64,000 nt of DNA from CAYMPH01 sp964392365 (GTDB lineage Bacteria; Spirochaetota; UBA4802; UBA5550): NCBI GenBank assembly GCA_964392365.1, contig CAYMPH010000001.1, forward strand, positions 124,001 through 188,000, read 5' to 3'. A program made the translations under genes and the position numbers. Shown in pieces: positions 24,821 to 34,212 of the stretch. The notes beneath the pieces were generated by a model. That model did not search any database. It was not told the origin of the DNA and saw only the letters and a list, made by a program, of their open reading frames with translations. Position 1 is the first letter of the stretch, and every line of letters starts with the position of its first letter.

Positions 24821-24832
24821 CGGGGTCAGAGC
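24821..24832 (+). repeat. REP half site downstream of RAYT gene
   Basis: CGGGGTCAGAGC, identical to the left arm of the hairpin at 24104, 8 nt after the transposase stop. No complementary arm follows, so this is a single half element marking the right boundary of the RAYT unit. Confidence 0.75.
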
Positions 24833-24860
24833 TCTTACCCAAATTTCAACAGGTAACTAT

Positions 24861-24890
24861 CATAAATGATAAATCTGATCATCATTTATG
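24861..24890. terminator. Inverted repeat between convergent RAYT and PAS-GGDEF genes
   Basis: CATAAATGAT (24861-24870) and ATCATTTATG (24881-24890), a perfect 10-bp stem with a 10-nt loop, in the convergent gap. AT-rich and without a T-tract on either side; a weak or factor-assisted bidirectional terminator is the likeliest role. Confidence 0.4.
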
Positions 24891-24910
24891 AATAATTATC
24901 AGTGATTGGA

Positions 24911-26593
24911 CTACCCTAACCCCTTAATCTTCCTCTTATACTCATACATCTTTTTATCTGACTGTGAGATAAGTTCTTCTGCCTTAAATTTTTTAGTATG
25001 ATCTACAGATGTAAATCCGTAGCTTAAACTGATTTTATATGGTTTATTTAAATTGCTGTTTTTCAAGTGAACTTCGTTTTCGAATCTTTTCCATATAATA
25101 TCCGTCTGCACTTCATCACAGCCGGGAAAAAGAATTACGAACTCATCTCCGCCCATCCTGAAAATATAATCTGAATCCCTTGTGCATGTTTTCAAAATAT
25201 CAGCTACAGTTTTAATTAAAAAATCACCTTCAGAATGGCCGTAATTATCGTTTGCAAGCTTCAGATCATTAATATCAATAAAACACACGCTGAGAAAGGT
25301 CTTATTTCTTTTTGAAACATTGATCTGTTTTTCAATCATTTCCACGGCCATTCTTCTGTTATAAAGTCCGGTCAGCGGATCAATGGTATAAAAAAACTTT
25401 AATTCCTCTTCTATTTTTTTTCTGTCCTCTATATCTCTCAATATGCCGTTTGTAACTACCAGCTTTCCATCTGAATCATACATTGACATGGAATTCATTT
25501 CCATCCATCTCAATTCGCCGCTGCCTGTAATGAATCTGAATTGCTGTTCTCTTGTCATAAATCGTTTGTTGAATCTCGGCTTGATAATGGAGTTAACCGT
25601 CATATCCCGGTCTGATTCAAATATAAAATCCAGCATATTTTTTGAAATTAAATCTTCATCACTTAAATTTATAATTTCAGAAACTTCAGGAGCCATATGG
25701 CACGATTTAAAAACAAAATTTTCATCAAGTGAAAAAATCAAATCCGGAAGATTATTTACGAGAGAGCGGAATTCCTTTTCATTATTCTCAACAATGTTCT
25801 TTTCATTGATAATATCTGAAATGTCGATAGATATATCAAGTATGCCATTAATAATCCCGGCTTCATCTTTTATCGGAATCTTATCTGTATGAAGCCATCT
25901 GGATCCGCCGGCAGAAGGATATTCATCGATAATATGATGTTTCGGTTCCCCGGAATTTAATACTTCCTCATCGAAGCACCGACACTTTTCAACAAAATTT
26001 TTATCAAATAATTCACTGAGCATTTTACCAATCATTTCATATGGATAAACCCCGTTGTATCTGGCCATTGCATGGTTCACTTTTTTTGTTTTACCTGCAA
26101 TATCCTTATATAAAATATGAGCTGGAATATTGTTAATTATCGATTCAAGTTCAACCTGGTTATTATATAATGCTTCCTCAGTCTTTTTTTGAGCGGTTAC
26201 ATCATCATATACCGACATAAGTTCACCAGTATGAAGTTTATAAATATGATTCTCCCTCCATCCGATAATTCTTGAATCACTGTATTTTTTTACAGGAATA
26301 TTTTCAGGAACTCCTGTTTTGTAAACCCGCTTAAGTGAGTCGAGAATTCCAAATTCCCTAGCGGATGGAAAAATTTCGGTTAACCGCCTTCCAATAACTT
26401 TTTCTCTGGAAATATTATCAATTTTTTCAGCAGCCGGATTAAAATCCAATATTATAAAATCTTCAAAATCATCTGTTGGTTTATATACTGCAACACCGTT
26501 AAACATATTATTTACAAGTTCAATATAATTGCGTTCACTCATTTTAAATGCAGTTTCATGTGATTTTTTTTCTGATATATCTTCAGGATTCAT
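24911..26593 (-). CDS. Multi-PAS GGDEF diguanylate cyclase
   Basis: 560 residues without TM segments: three PAS-like domains (~20-140, 'YIELVNNMFNGVAVYK'; ~145-265, 'ESIINNIPAHILYKDIAG'; ~275-395, 'FRSLVNNLPDLIFSLDENF') and a GGDEF domain (~400-560). The cyclase signatures are intact: DPLTGLYNRRMA, FIDINDLKLANDNYGHSEGD and GGDEFVILFPG. No EAL domain is present. Expected to be a cytosolic c-di-GMP synthase responding to PAS ligands or redox state. ATG 26593 is taken as start, but the Shine-Dalgarno is weak. The N-terminus starts within a phrase 'EDISEKKSHETAF' normally found between PAS domains, so a longer ancestral protein is possible. Confidence 0.88.
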   Translation of the reverse strand: MNPEDISEKKSHETAFKMSERNYIELVNNMFNGVAVYKPTDDFEDFIILDFNPAAEKIDNISREKVIGRRLTEIFPSAREFGILDSLKRVYKTGVPENIPVKKYSDSRIIGWRENHIYKLHTGELMSVYDDVTAQKKTEEALYNNQVELESIINNIPAHILYKDIAGKTKKVNHAMARYNGVYPYEMIGKMLSELFDKNFVEKCRCFDEEVLNSGEPKHHIIDEYPSAGGSRWLHTDKIPIKDEAGIINGILDISIDISDIINEKNIVENNEKEFRSLVNNLPDLIFSLDENFVFKSCHMAPEVSEIINLSDEDLISKNMLDFIFESDRDMTVNSIIKPRFNKRFMTREQQFRFITGSGELRWMEMNSMSMYDSDGKLVVTNGILRDIEDRKKIEEELKFFYTIDPLTGLYNRRMAVEMIEKQINVSKRNKTFLSVCFIDINDLKLANDNYGHSEGDFLIKTVADILKTCTRDSDYIFRMGGDEFVILFPGCDEVQTDIIWKRFENEVHLKNSNLNKPYKISLSYGFTSVDHTKKFKAEELISQSDKKMYEYKRKIKGLG

Positions 26594-26850
26594 TTGTAAG
26601 TCCCACCTAATTTGACTCTATTGTTAGCATGGTAAAACATTTGATCTAAATAAACGGATAAAAAACTGAGGTATTTTTGTCAATGGTTTAACAATTTAAT
26701 ATATGATCTGCAGAAAAAAAAGAAGGGTGATATTATTACTTTAATAGTTTAAAAATTATATTTTCAACTCTTTTAAAAGATGGGGAATTACGATCAGGTT
26801 ATGTAAATTTTTTTGCATTTTTTCAATTCAGTTGATGATCCCGATTTACA

Positions 26851-28464
26851 TTATTGTTCTTTATGATCATCTGTTTTTTTTCTAAACTGAATTTCATCTT
26901 TAAACATAACATTTTTTATATTTGGAAGAGCTGCTATTTTCTTCATTACAGCAAGACCCGCCTCTTCAAAATTTTTAAGCATTTTTGAAGTAACCTCAAA
27001 AGGATCATCCATTGAAATGCCGAGTGTTGCAGACCTCAGCATCCATCCCCTTGTGAGATCGGAACCTCCAACAAGATTAACAGGAGCAATGTAGTCGCCT
27101 TTTCTCAAATATGCATCGAAATATTTCGGATTAATATACTTCATTACCACAGAGCCATCCGGATCAGTATATGAACGCGATCCTTCCGGGAATATAAGAA
27201 AGCTCTCTCCCAAAACTGTTTTGAAAAGATCATAATCCTCAACGCTGAAATCTTTCATGTTTTCAGAGAAATTATATGACTTGAAAAAAGCTTTAAGCTC
27301 TTTAATTTTCCCCGGCTTGAGAGTTGATGTATAAGTATTAAACAGCTTAATATTGCCGTTGACAAAGGCGCTCATAAAATCGGTGTAATCAAGTTTTTTT
27401 ATCAGACTTAGCCCGATATCTGGCATTTTTATAAGACATTGAGTTCTCCTGGATGTTTTTTTTAGTTCTTCAGCAAGGCCATGAGTCTGAATAACAGTTG
27501 TTTTCTGTGATGGTACTGTAAGAAAAAGATTGCCCACATTGGCTGCACCATTGCGTAATACAAGATTTGAAAGCATTCTTGGACCAACAACAGTGTTGCA
27601 GTTTTTTGTCAATGAATCAAAACCAAGTTTACGGATCACGCTTCTGACGAAATACGGCCCCAGGTATCCTTCATGATGCCCGATAAAAAAAATCCTTCTG
27701 CCGAGATTTTTTATCTCAATTAAACGGTTAAGAATTTTAAATACATCAGTTGATGCAATTTCTTCTGAGGTTCCGCTTTTAAATGATGTCCGGATTTTAT
27801 TTTTATTAACAATAATTATATCTATGACTTTTTTCTTTTCGCAGAACTCAAAAAACTTATGCCAGAAAGCAGAATCAGGCAATACCGGAAAAATATTACG
27901 GTTAAAAGAAAATCTAATAGCCAGAACCCTTTCCAGAGCATTTTTTGTAAATTCCTGAAAAAATTTATGCTGCATCAGCTGGTCTTTCTTTTCAATAAAT
28001 CTTTTCCGTGCATCCGGAATGCGGGTTTTATAATCAAATCCGTGTTTCGATGCGAAATCCATAATCTCTTCGATGAGTCTTACATCGCCTTCATTGTGGG
28101 GAGGACGTCTCAAAGAATACATTTTTGTCCTGAAAAATTCCACAAACTCCCTGAAATTAAGATGATTTTTCCAATCACTGAATTTTCTGATTAAAATTTT
28201 CACACCGGGTATAAGCATAAGAAAACGCTGAATATGTTTAAAAATCCAATCTGCTATTCCTGCGACACCTGACAAAAAGGAGAATAGTCTATGCACCCAT
28301 CTGTACAGATAATTATTATTATCAAGTTTAGAAATATAATTTTCAAAACTTTTTTTATTATTCTGAAGATATTTTATTATTTCATCAGGGCGATAATGAT
28401 CTCTGGCATCACTCCACCATTTTGCCAATGGTTTATTAATTTTTAATTTCAACTTATACCGCAT
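26851..28464 (-). CDS. Phospholipid/glycerol acyltransferase-like protein
   Basis: 537 residues. The catalytic region (~245-460) has a GPAT-like order: 'RIFFIGHHEGYLGPYFVRSVIRKLG' (an HxxxxD-like box with His/Tyr variation), 'TVVGPRMLSNLVLRNGAANVG', the glycerophosphate-binding FPEGSRSY, and 'YIAPVNLVGGSDLTRG'. The first 100 residues are basic with one hydrophobic stretch (FLSGVAGIADWIFKHIQRF), suggesting membrane association. PlsB/PlsC-related enzymes acylate glycerol-3-phosphate or lyso-lipids. The changed first motif (HEGYLG rather than HxxxxD) makes the exact reaction uncertain; it could act on a different lipid head group. Monocistronic; no good ribosome site before ATG 28464. Confidence 0.7.
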   Translation of the reverse strand: MRYKLKLKINKPLAKWWSDARDHYRPDEIIKYLQNNKKSFENYISKLDNNNYLYRWVHRLFSFLSGVAGIADWIFKHIQRFLMLIPGVKILIRKFSDWKNHLNFREFVEFFRTKMYSLRRPPHNEGDVRLIEEIMDFASKHGFDYKTRIPDARKRFIEKKDQLMQHKFFQEFTKNALERVLAIRFSFNRNIFPVLPDSAFWHKFFEFCEKKKVIDIIIVNKNKIRTSFKSGTSEEIASTDVFKILNRLIEIKNLGRRIFFIGHHEGYLGPYFVRSVIRKLGFDSLTKNCNTVVGPRMLSNLVLRNGAANVGNLFLTVPSQKTTVIQTHGLAEELKKTSRRTQCLIKMPDIGLSLIKKLDYTDFMSAFVNGNIKLFNTYTSTLKPGKIKELKAFFKSYNFSENMKDFSVEDYDLFKTVLGESFLIFPEGSRSYTDPDGSVVMKYINPKYFDAYLRKGDYIAPVNLVGGSDLTRGWMLRSATLGISMDDPFEVTSKMLKNFEEAGLAVMKKIAALPNIKNVMFKDEIQFRKKTDDHKEQ

Positions 28465-28645
28465 TTAAGAATAAATTTTATTGAATATACTAGTATTAAT
28501 ATATCTAAAGTTTTAATTCTGTCAACCAATTAAGAAAGTTTTAAAAAGGATTCATGTGAGATAAAAATGATTTGAATTTGATTAAATCAATTATTATAAA
28601 CATACTAAATTATATTTATAATAAAAAAATGCCAAGGAGACATTG

Positions 28646-28687
28646 AGATACAGAGTTTTAATATTTATATTATAAAACTCTGTATCT
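28646..28687. terminator. 15-bp inverted repeat downstream of dienoyl-CoA isomerase gene
   Basis: AGATACAGAGTTTTA (28646-28660) pairs perfectly with TAAAACTCTGTATCT (28673-28687), loop 12 nt. It lies 34 nt past the stop of the minus-strand gene ending at 28722. A T-run occurs on that strand only ~18 nt beyond the stem, so a terminator role is likely but not textbook. Confidence 0.5.
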
Positions 28688-28721
28688 GCGAAGATAGGTC
28701 TCGAACCAGCATTTAAAACCA

Positions 28722-29540
28722 TTATTGTCCGGTAAATGACGGTTTCCGCTTTTGTGCAAAAGCAGTAAAAGCTTCTAAAAGATCATTTGATGGAATAATA
28801 TTTGTGCTTATTGAGGCAACATATTTTAAATTATCATCAATTGATTTTCCAATACCGTAATTTAGCACATCTTTAGTAGCCCGAACCGCAATAGGAGAGT
28901 TGGCAGCGATTTCAAGTGCCATATTTTCAGCGCCCTTCATAAGAGCATCGCGGTCTTTGAATATTTCATTTACAAGCAGAACTTCTTTTGCCCGTTTTGC
29001 TGAGATATTTTTTGCTGTATAGGCAAGCTCGCGTGTTATGCCCTGACCCACAATATTTGGAAGTCTCTGAAGAACTCCTACATCCGCAACAAACCCTACT
29101 GCAGCTTCTCTTAGAGAAAATTCCGCATCTTCAGTACACAGCCTGATATCGCAGCAGGTGATCATATCAAGCCCGGCTCCTATACATTTGCTATGAACTG
29201 CGGCAATTACCGGTTTAACGCTCTTATCAATGCATGAAAGACCATCCTGCATCTTGTATATTTTCTGTAAAAGTCTCCATTTAACAGCACCCTTTTGATC
29301 CTTATCCGTTATTTCAGGAAGATCACCTACCATATTGATGAGGTCAATACCTGCACAGAATATATCCCCTTTCCCTGCAATAATTGACACCCTGATGCTC
29401 TGATCCTGATCAATTTCCTGCATAATCGGAATAAGTTCTCTCCAGGCAGGAGGATTCATTGCATTTTTTTTCTCCGGGCGGTTGAGGAAGATCCATGCAA
29501 TCGGCGGTTTTTTTTCTACCAGATAAAATTCGTAACTCAT
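28722..29540 (-). CDS. Dienoyl-CoA isomerase-type enoyl-CoA hydratase/isomerase
   Basis: 272 residues of crotonase fold: 'AWIFLNRPEKKNAMNPPAWREL', the oxyanion-hole motif FCAGIDL, 'IAAVHSKCIGAGLDMITCCDIRL', and 'FSLREAAVGFVADVGVLQRLPNIVG'. The last block matches the delta3,5-delta2,4-dienoyl-CoA isomerase (ECH1) motif with its catalytic Glu/Asp pair (REAAVG, ADVG), which separates it from ordinary enoyl-CoA hydratases (two Glu). Expected role: shifting conjugated double bonds during beta-oxidation of unsaturated fatty acids. Good AAGGAGA ribosome site. The radical SAM gene upstream is 55 bp away on the same strand. Acyl-CoA dehydrogenase at 34.2 kb may work in the same pathway. Confidence 0.85.
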   Translation of the reverse strand: MSYEFYLVEKKPPIAWIFLNRPEKKNAMNPPAWRELIPIMQEIDQDQSIRVSIIAGKGDIFCAGIDLINMVGDLPEITDKDQKGAVKWRLLQKIYKMQDGLSCIDKSVKPVIAAVHSKCIGAGLDMITCCDIRLCTEDAEFSLREAAVGFVADVGVLQRLPNIVGQGITRELAYTAKNISAKRAKEVLLVNEIFKDRDALMKGAENMALEIAANSPIAVRATKDVLNYGIGKSIDDNLKYVASISTNIIPSNDLLEAFTAFAQKRKPSFTGQ

Positions 29541-29595
29541 ATTTCATCTCCTTATTTAAAGTAGTATTATATTAAAATTTCAACAGGCTTTAAAT

Positions 29596-31050
29596 CTATT
29601 TTCTTTTCTCCGGTTCGAACTGCCTTTTTGCAGCTAATATATCCGGCAGATTTTTTAAAATATGCCATAGGGAATACCGGTGCTGCCAGATCCGTTTACG
29701 GAATTTTTTCTGCCAGGCTTTGCTTGTATAAAACCTTTTTACGTGTTCATTATACAGCTGATTAAGTATTTCTCTTGATCCGATAGTTTTCGGCACAAAC
29801 ACAAAGTTAAGACAATTCATCTGCTCCCAGTCTTCTTCAAAAGTTCCTTCATCTCGGATGGTTTTCCATAACGGTGCTCCCGGAAATGGTGTAAACTTGG
29901 CCATATTCATATCATCAAGCCCGAGAGATAATACAAAATCGCTTGTTCTCCTGATCGAATCTTCAGTTTCGCCCGGGAGTCCCATCATAAAAAGACCTTT
30001 AGCGCGAAGCCCTGCTGCCTGGATACGGGTCACTGTATCTCTTACTGTGTCCGCTGTCACACCCACCTTATGAAGCTCCGGATCAGCTGATTCAATTCCG
30101 AGAGACACCATAAGGCATCCTGCACCCTTCAATCTGTTAAGGAGCTCATCAGGCGCATATCCCACGCGTACAGCACAGTTAAACTGAATGTCTATAGGAT
30201 TTTCTGTCAGCATATCACACAGTTCAATAATACGCTTTTTATCAGCAGTAAAAAGATCATCGTAGATATTAACGTGTCTTACGCCGAACTTCTGCCTCAG
30301 ATGCTGCAAATGATCGTATATATACTTTGCAGAATTATATCTGAACCCTTTTTTAAAAACTGAACGGTCACAGTAGGAGCATTGAAACATGCAGCCTCGG
30401 CTGGTGACCATTGAAGTTCCTGGAAAGTTTGCATAGCTGAATAAAGGAAGATTATAGCCATGCGGAAACCCTTTTAGTTTTTCATACGCAGGAAATGGAA
30501 GTATATCCAGATCAGGGATCATTGTGCGCGGACCATTTTCAATCACTTCTTTTCCTTTACGCCAGACAAGACCCTTTATATCAGCCGGTTTTGATCCACT
30601 AGCCAGTTCAGCAAGTGTAATCTCGCCTTCTCCCTTTATGATAAAATCAAAGCTGGGATAATCCTTTAATAATAAAGCTCCGATAGCAGAACAATGAACT
30701 CCGCCGCATACTGTAATCACACCGGGGCTGACTTTTTTAATTTCTGCAGCCATATGAGCTGCATCAATGAATGATGAAGTTGTTGCTGAAAAACCAATGA
30801 TATCTGCATTGTATTTAACTATTTCGTTTATATTAGTGAGAAAATCCGGTGAAGCATGCGGGCCGAGGCAGTCATGTATGTAAACCTCGCTGCCTTCTTT
30901 TTCAAGCCATGCTGCTATTGAGAGAATTCCATGCGGAATCATCCGGTTAGCAGAAGCAACAACATCCCGGCCGCCCTTGAGCCAGTTGGAGCCAAGAGGA
31001 TGTACAAGAACAATACGCTTTTTTATATCTTTATTTTTTATAACAGTCAT
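29596..31050 (-). CDS. B12-binding radical SAM protein (BchE/COG1032-like)
   Basis: 484 residues. N-terminal cobalamin-binding Rossmann-like domain (~10-150; IVLVHPLGSNW, 'IPHGILSIAAWLEKEGSEVYIHD', 'VCGGVHCSAIGALLL', IKGEGEITLAEL), then a radical SAM TIM barrel with SRGCMFQCSYCDR (CxxxCxxC), 'VNIYDDLFTADKKRI', 'VSLGIESADPELH' and 'KGLFMMGLPGETEDSIRRT'. Such enzymes perform methylations or ring-forming radical chemistry. This branch is often near hopanoid, lipid or bacteriochlorophyll genes, but the sequence does not fix the substrate. The ~50-aa C-terminal extension is basic. Ribosome site AGGAAA. Confidence 0.85.
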   Translation of the reverse strand: MTVIKNKDIKKRIVLVHPLGSNWLKGGRDVVASANRMIPHGILSIAAWLEKEGSEVYIHDCLGPHASPDFLTNINEIVKYNADIIGFSATTSSFIDAAHMAAEIKKVSPGVITVCGGVHCSAIGALLLKDYPSFDFIIKGEGEITLAELASGSKPADIKGLVWRKGKEVIENGPRTMIPDLDILPFPAYEKLKGFPHGYNLPLFSYANFPGTSMVTSRGCMFQCSYCDRSVFKKGFRYNSAKYIYDHLQHLRQKFGVRHVNIYDDLFTADKKRIIELCDMLTENPIDIQFNCAVRVGYAPDELLNRLKGAGCLMVSLGIESADPELHKVGVTADTVRDTVTRIQAAGLRAKGLFMMGLPGETEDSIRRTSDFVLSLGLDDMNMAKFTPFPGAPLWKTIRDEGTFEEDWEQMNCLNFVFVPKTIGSREILNQLYNEHVKRFYTSKAWQKKFRKRIWQHRYSLWHILKNLPDILAAKRQFEPEKRK

Positions 31051-31371
31051 TTTTCTTTTTCCTGAGGCAGATTTAAATAAGCTATATTTCTATTTCTTAT
31101 AAAATAAGAAAAAGAAACCCTCTTCTGCCATTATTATCAATTAAAAAGCTACCGGATTCACACCAATAAAAAATTTATTTAATTATTGCATTCGGTTCGT
31201 CAGAAAATGACGCGAATAGGAAAAAAGCAATTAAAATTCTAAATGCAGGATAAGATTAAGAGAGAGATTGATTTAAGAAAAAAATATATATTTGATAATT
31301 TATAATGAAAAATAATTACAGATTAAAAACTTTTCTCATAAAACATCTTCAATTTGGTTATATTGTAAATA
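31051..31371. other. AT-rich intergenic region with near-perfect inverted repeat
   Basis: 320 bp between the radical SAM gene and the SGNH-like gene, both on the minus strand. Bases 31087-31100 and 31104-31117 form a 14-bp stem with one mismatch and a 3-nt loop, all A/T and G/A-rich, about 37 nt before the radical SAM start; it may be a 5' leader hairpin or the end of the upstream transcript. No ORF of note. Confidence 0.4.
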
Positions 31372-32142
31372 TTAATTTCTCGTAGCAATTTTCAAAGCAA
31401 GCTTCCAGAATGCTTTTGCAACTCTATTATATCCGGTTGTGTTCAAATGACCGCCATCGCTTGTATATGAAGAATACATTGCCTCATATCCCGCTTGTGT
31501 ATATTTAGTACCGGATGGATCATGGCTTTCAATATCAGCTAAATCGAAAAGATATCTGGAGTTATCAGAGCAGTAATTCCGTACGAGCAGATTATATCTG
31601 TCTCTGTTTGCATTTCCTGTAGTCATAATGGGCATTGTCCACCATACAAAAATCTTATCCGGATATGCTGACTCAAGATTTTCCATATGCCCCTGCACGT
31701 GACTGAAGAGCACATCCATGTCATTAACAGAACCAGTGCCTCCAAATGTGTCATCTATAAAACAAAATTTAAACATAAGCCCGGAATATAAAGATGGATC
31801 CGGAGAATTTGAAGTCAGATCAGTATAAAACTGATCGATCTTTGCTGTGTTTCCCGGATTTCCCCTGTAATTGAATACAAAATTTGATCTGGAATATCTG
31901 GAATCAGAAACAGCAAGAGCATCAAGACCGCTCGAAATGTTTCCTCCAACAGATGCATGTTCAAAATACAATTTTGTTTCCCGCGCTAAGGATATATCAG
32001 TATCAGACATAGTTAAATCAACGGAAGAATGGTCAATAATTGAACCAGTTATAATGTATCTATTATTATTGCAATTCAATAGAAATACAAAACATATGAA
32101 AATAAAAAAAATTATACAGATTCGTGATATTCCGAGATACAT
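31372..32142 (-). CDS. SGNH-hydrolase-like lipoprotein
   Basis: 256 residues with a hydrophobic N-terminus and lipobox-like LLNC. Residues ~55-250 look SGNH/GDSL-like: 'ETKLYFEHASVGGNISSGLDAL' near the usual nucleophile block (Ser in ASVGG), 'FKFCFIDDTFGG', 'IFVWWTMPIMTT' and the C-terminal 'DGGHLNTTGYNRVAKAFW', where D-x2-H supplies the catalytic Asp-His pair. The first block lacks a classical GDS, so the fold assignment is tentative. Predicted outer or periplasmic lipoprotein, possibly deacylating or deacetylating a glycan. Good AGAGGA ribosome site before ATG 32142. Confidence 0.6.
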   Translation of the reverse strand: MYLGISRICIIFFIFICFVFLLNCNNNRYIITGSIIDHSSVDLTMSDTDISLARETKLYFEHASVGGNISSGLDALAVSDSRYSRSNFVFNYRGNPGNTAKIDQFYTDLTSNSPDPSLYSGLMFKFCFIDDTFGGTGSVNDMDVLFSHVQGHMENLESAYPDKIFVWWTMPIMTTGNANRDRYNLLVRNYCSDNSRYLFDLADIESHDPSGTKYTQAGYEAMYSSYTSDGGHLNTTGYNRVAKAFWKLALKIATRN

Positions 32143-32190
32143 TTAGCATCCTCTTTCTATTTTGAATTATTCAGAAAGTATAATACAGTT

Positions 32191-32241
32191 AATATAGATG
32201 ATTTAAAACAATCTTATATATTATTTTAAATCATCTATATT
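32191..32241. repeat. 18-bp perfect inverted repeat upstream of SGNH-like gene
   Basis: AATATAGATGATTTAAAA (32191-32208) and TTTTAAATCATCTATATT (32224-32241), loop 15 nt, between the UPF0178 gene and the SGNH-like gene on the same strand. No T-tract follows on the minus strand. It could terminate the UPF0178 transcript or be an operator. Confidence 0.55.
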
Positions 32242-32311
32242 GATATTATTTTTAAATTATTTTGTGCAAATAAATTATTTAAATAATAAAAAAATTTTTT
32301 TAATATTCCGC

Positions 32312-32770
32312 CTATCCGGTTTTTTTATTTATTGAATTTAAAAAGCGGTCAAGCTGATTTGCAAATGCCTGGCGGTCTTTCTGCCTGAAAATGCCGGGTC
32401 CTCCAAACGCGCTCCCTTCAGTTCTTAGTTCACTCATCAGGTCACGAACAGCAAGTTTTTCCTTGATATTATCAGCAGAATAAAGGCTGCCTCTCGGATC
32501 AATAGCACAACCTCCACTGTTGATCACCCTGTCTGCAAGAGGGATATCCGCAGTAATAACAAGATCACCAAGCTGTACGAGTTCAACGATTCTGTCATCT
32601 GCAGCATCCGGTCCGGCCATAACAACAACATTTGAAATATTATCCGATATAGGAATATTTAATTTCTGATTAGCAATTAAAACAAGAGGAATGCCTGTTC
32701 GCTCAGATGCTCTGTATAAAATTTCCTTTATAACTCTAGGCATTGAGTCTGCATCTGCAAAAATTTTCAT
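32312..32770 (-). CDS. UPF0178 (YaiI/YqxD, DUF188) protein
   Basis: 152 residues covering the whole family: 'MKIFADADSMPRVIKEIL', 'PLVLIANQKLNIP', 'GPDAADDRIVELVQLGDLVITADIPLADRVI', 'GGCAIDPRGSLYSADNIKEKLAVRDLM' and 'FGGPGIFRQKDRQAFANQLD'. The clustered Asp residues suggest a PIN/NYN-like nuclease fold, but function is not established. Cytosolic. Weak AGAAAG ribosome site. Stands as a single gene ahead of an inverted repeat. Confidence 0.92.
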   Translation of the reverse strand: MKIFADADSMPRVIKEILYRASERTGIPLVLIANQKLNIPISDNISNVVVMAGPDAADDRIVELVQLGDLVITADIPLADRVINSGGCAIDPRGSLYSADNIKEKLAVRDLMSELRTEGSAFGGPGIFRQKDRQAFANQLDRFLNSINKKTG

Positions 32771-32908
32771 ATAATCTTTCTTGAGAGAATGACCTCAAGA
32801 GTCAACCGTCCTTTAACGTTTTTTAAAAGTAAACCTGAAATCAATAATGAAGAAAAGAGTGCAGTTTAATAATCTGCGGATTGATAATTTATTAAGAAAT
32901 TACAATGC

Positions 32909-34027
32909 CTAGACATTTTTAATTTTATTGTATTTACCTTTTTCAAAAGGAATATCGCCCTGGGAATGATTTTTTTCGATGTGTTTTCTGATAATATTTT
33001 TTGTCTCCGGCGACATTTTCATTGTTTTAAAATTGTAATAATGCACCAGCGTGTCTTTTAATACTCTGTCACGTATTATATTGGCATCTACAACAAGATT
33101 ATACTCATTGAGCTGAAATGAAACTGTATATTTTTTATAAAATTCAAGTTTTTCGTTTGATCTCAACAATAATTCACTTTCGTTAAGCTTAAAGATTACT
33201 CCGGTAATTCTTTTTGAAGACTCTATTTGATTTTCAGGCGGCTGTTTCTCCTGCACAAAAATTGAACATTCCAGATTTACATCAATAAGAGGATGATGCT
33301 CATCCTCGAATCTTTTAAAGGTTTCCGGAATTGTTATTTCAAGCTGGCGGCCATCAATAATTTCAATCGAAGATTTAAAATTGTAATGAGCATCTCCGGC
33401 TCTCCAAATGTAGCATGAAATCTCTGAATAGGGATACAGTGAATCAAGATGATTTGTTCCGCCGATAATATTAACTTTAAAACATCTGGTTGATGAAATA
33501 ATTTTTCCAATAAAGAACCTGTTATCCTGTGAAATTATAAACACAAGCCGGTTTATTTCAAGGTCTGTCAGACTGCTTAGCTGCGTGGTTAACTGGGAAT
33601 AATGATAAATTTTTTCGTATGTTTCAACAATACTTCTACAGAGGAGATCAATAGATTCGCCAATATCACCTGATTCATATTTGGATTTCAGATATCTGTC
33701 AATTGCCTGTTCAAAATAAAATGTGTCCCGGAATAATATTTCCGGATTCTCAAGTTTAAGTATATTTAAAATCTCTTCAATTAATTTTATCTGAGAAGCT
33801 GTAAGGTGTTTTTTAATGGAATTGATAAGCATTCTTCTGTGCTTTTCAACATTTCCGATATCAGTATCAGCTTTTCTGAGTCTTAAGTAAAGTATTACAA
33901 TTACGACAATTAAAATCAGCAGGAATAATAAAAGAATAAGCTCAGATATTGAAACCCCCATACCTTTAGGAGGCCGAAATGATCTGAAACCGCGGGATAA
34001 CTCTTCTAAAAAATTTGCATCTAACAT
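32909..34027 (-). CDS. Membrane-anchored PilZ-like protein
   Basis: About 372 residues from ATG 34027; a TTG at 34063 would add 12 residues. One strong TM helix (~residues 29-50, ISELILLLFLLILIVVIVILYL) follows a short N-terminus, then a helical region (~55-160; 'DTFYFEQAIDRYL') and two beta-rich blocks (~165-255 and ~265-350) laid out like YcgR-N/PilZ. The second block, 'ITGVIFKLNESELLLRSNEKL ... VSFQLNEYNLVVDANII ... MSPETKNIIRKHIEKN', has the PilZ strand order, but the RxxxR c-di-GMP motif is not recognisable. Spirochaetes encode similar TM-PilZ proteins. Likely a c-di-GMP effector or degenerate relative at the inner membrane; tentative. Confidence 0.55.
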   Translation of the reverse strand: MLDANFLEELSRGFRSFRPPKGMGVSISELILLLFLLILIVVIVILYLRLRKADTDIGNVEKHRRMLINSIKKHLTASQIKLIEEILNILKLENPEILFRDTFYFEQAIDRYLKSKYESGDIGESIDLLCRSIVETYEKIYHYSQLTTQLSSLTDLEINRLVFIISQDNRFFIGKIISSTRCFKVNIIGGTNHLDSLYPYSEISCYIWRAGDAHYNFKSSIEIIDGRQLEITIPETFKRFEDEHHPLIDVNLECSIFVQEKQPPENQIESSKRITGVIFKLNESELLLRSNEKLEFYKKYTVSFQLNEYNLVVDANIIRDRVLKDTLVHYYNFKTMKMSPETKNIIRKHIEKNHSQGDIPFEKGKYNKIKNV

Positions 34028-34163
34028 TAATTTAATATTATACTTATTACTATCCAATGGCAAGTATTTTTTTATTTCTGAATTATAGAAATTTACAAAA
34101 AATCAGCATCAAACTGTTAGTGTTGCTATAATTACTTTTAAGAAAAATTGAGGATTCAGTTAA

Positions 34164-34203
34164 AATTCACATGTCATACCGATTCAGGTATGACATGTGA
34201 ATT
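34164..34203. terminator. 17-bp hairpin downstream of acyl-CoA dehydrogenase gene
   Basis: AATTCACATGTCATACC (34164-34180) and GGTATGACATGTGAATT (34187-34203), perfect, with a 6-nt loop, 9 nt after the minus-strand gene end. A TTTTT run lies about 15 nt beyond on that strand. Very stable; a terminator for the dehydrogenase gene is the likely role. Confidence 0.65.
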
Positions 34204-34212
34204 AATTTCTTT

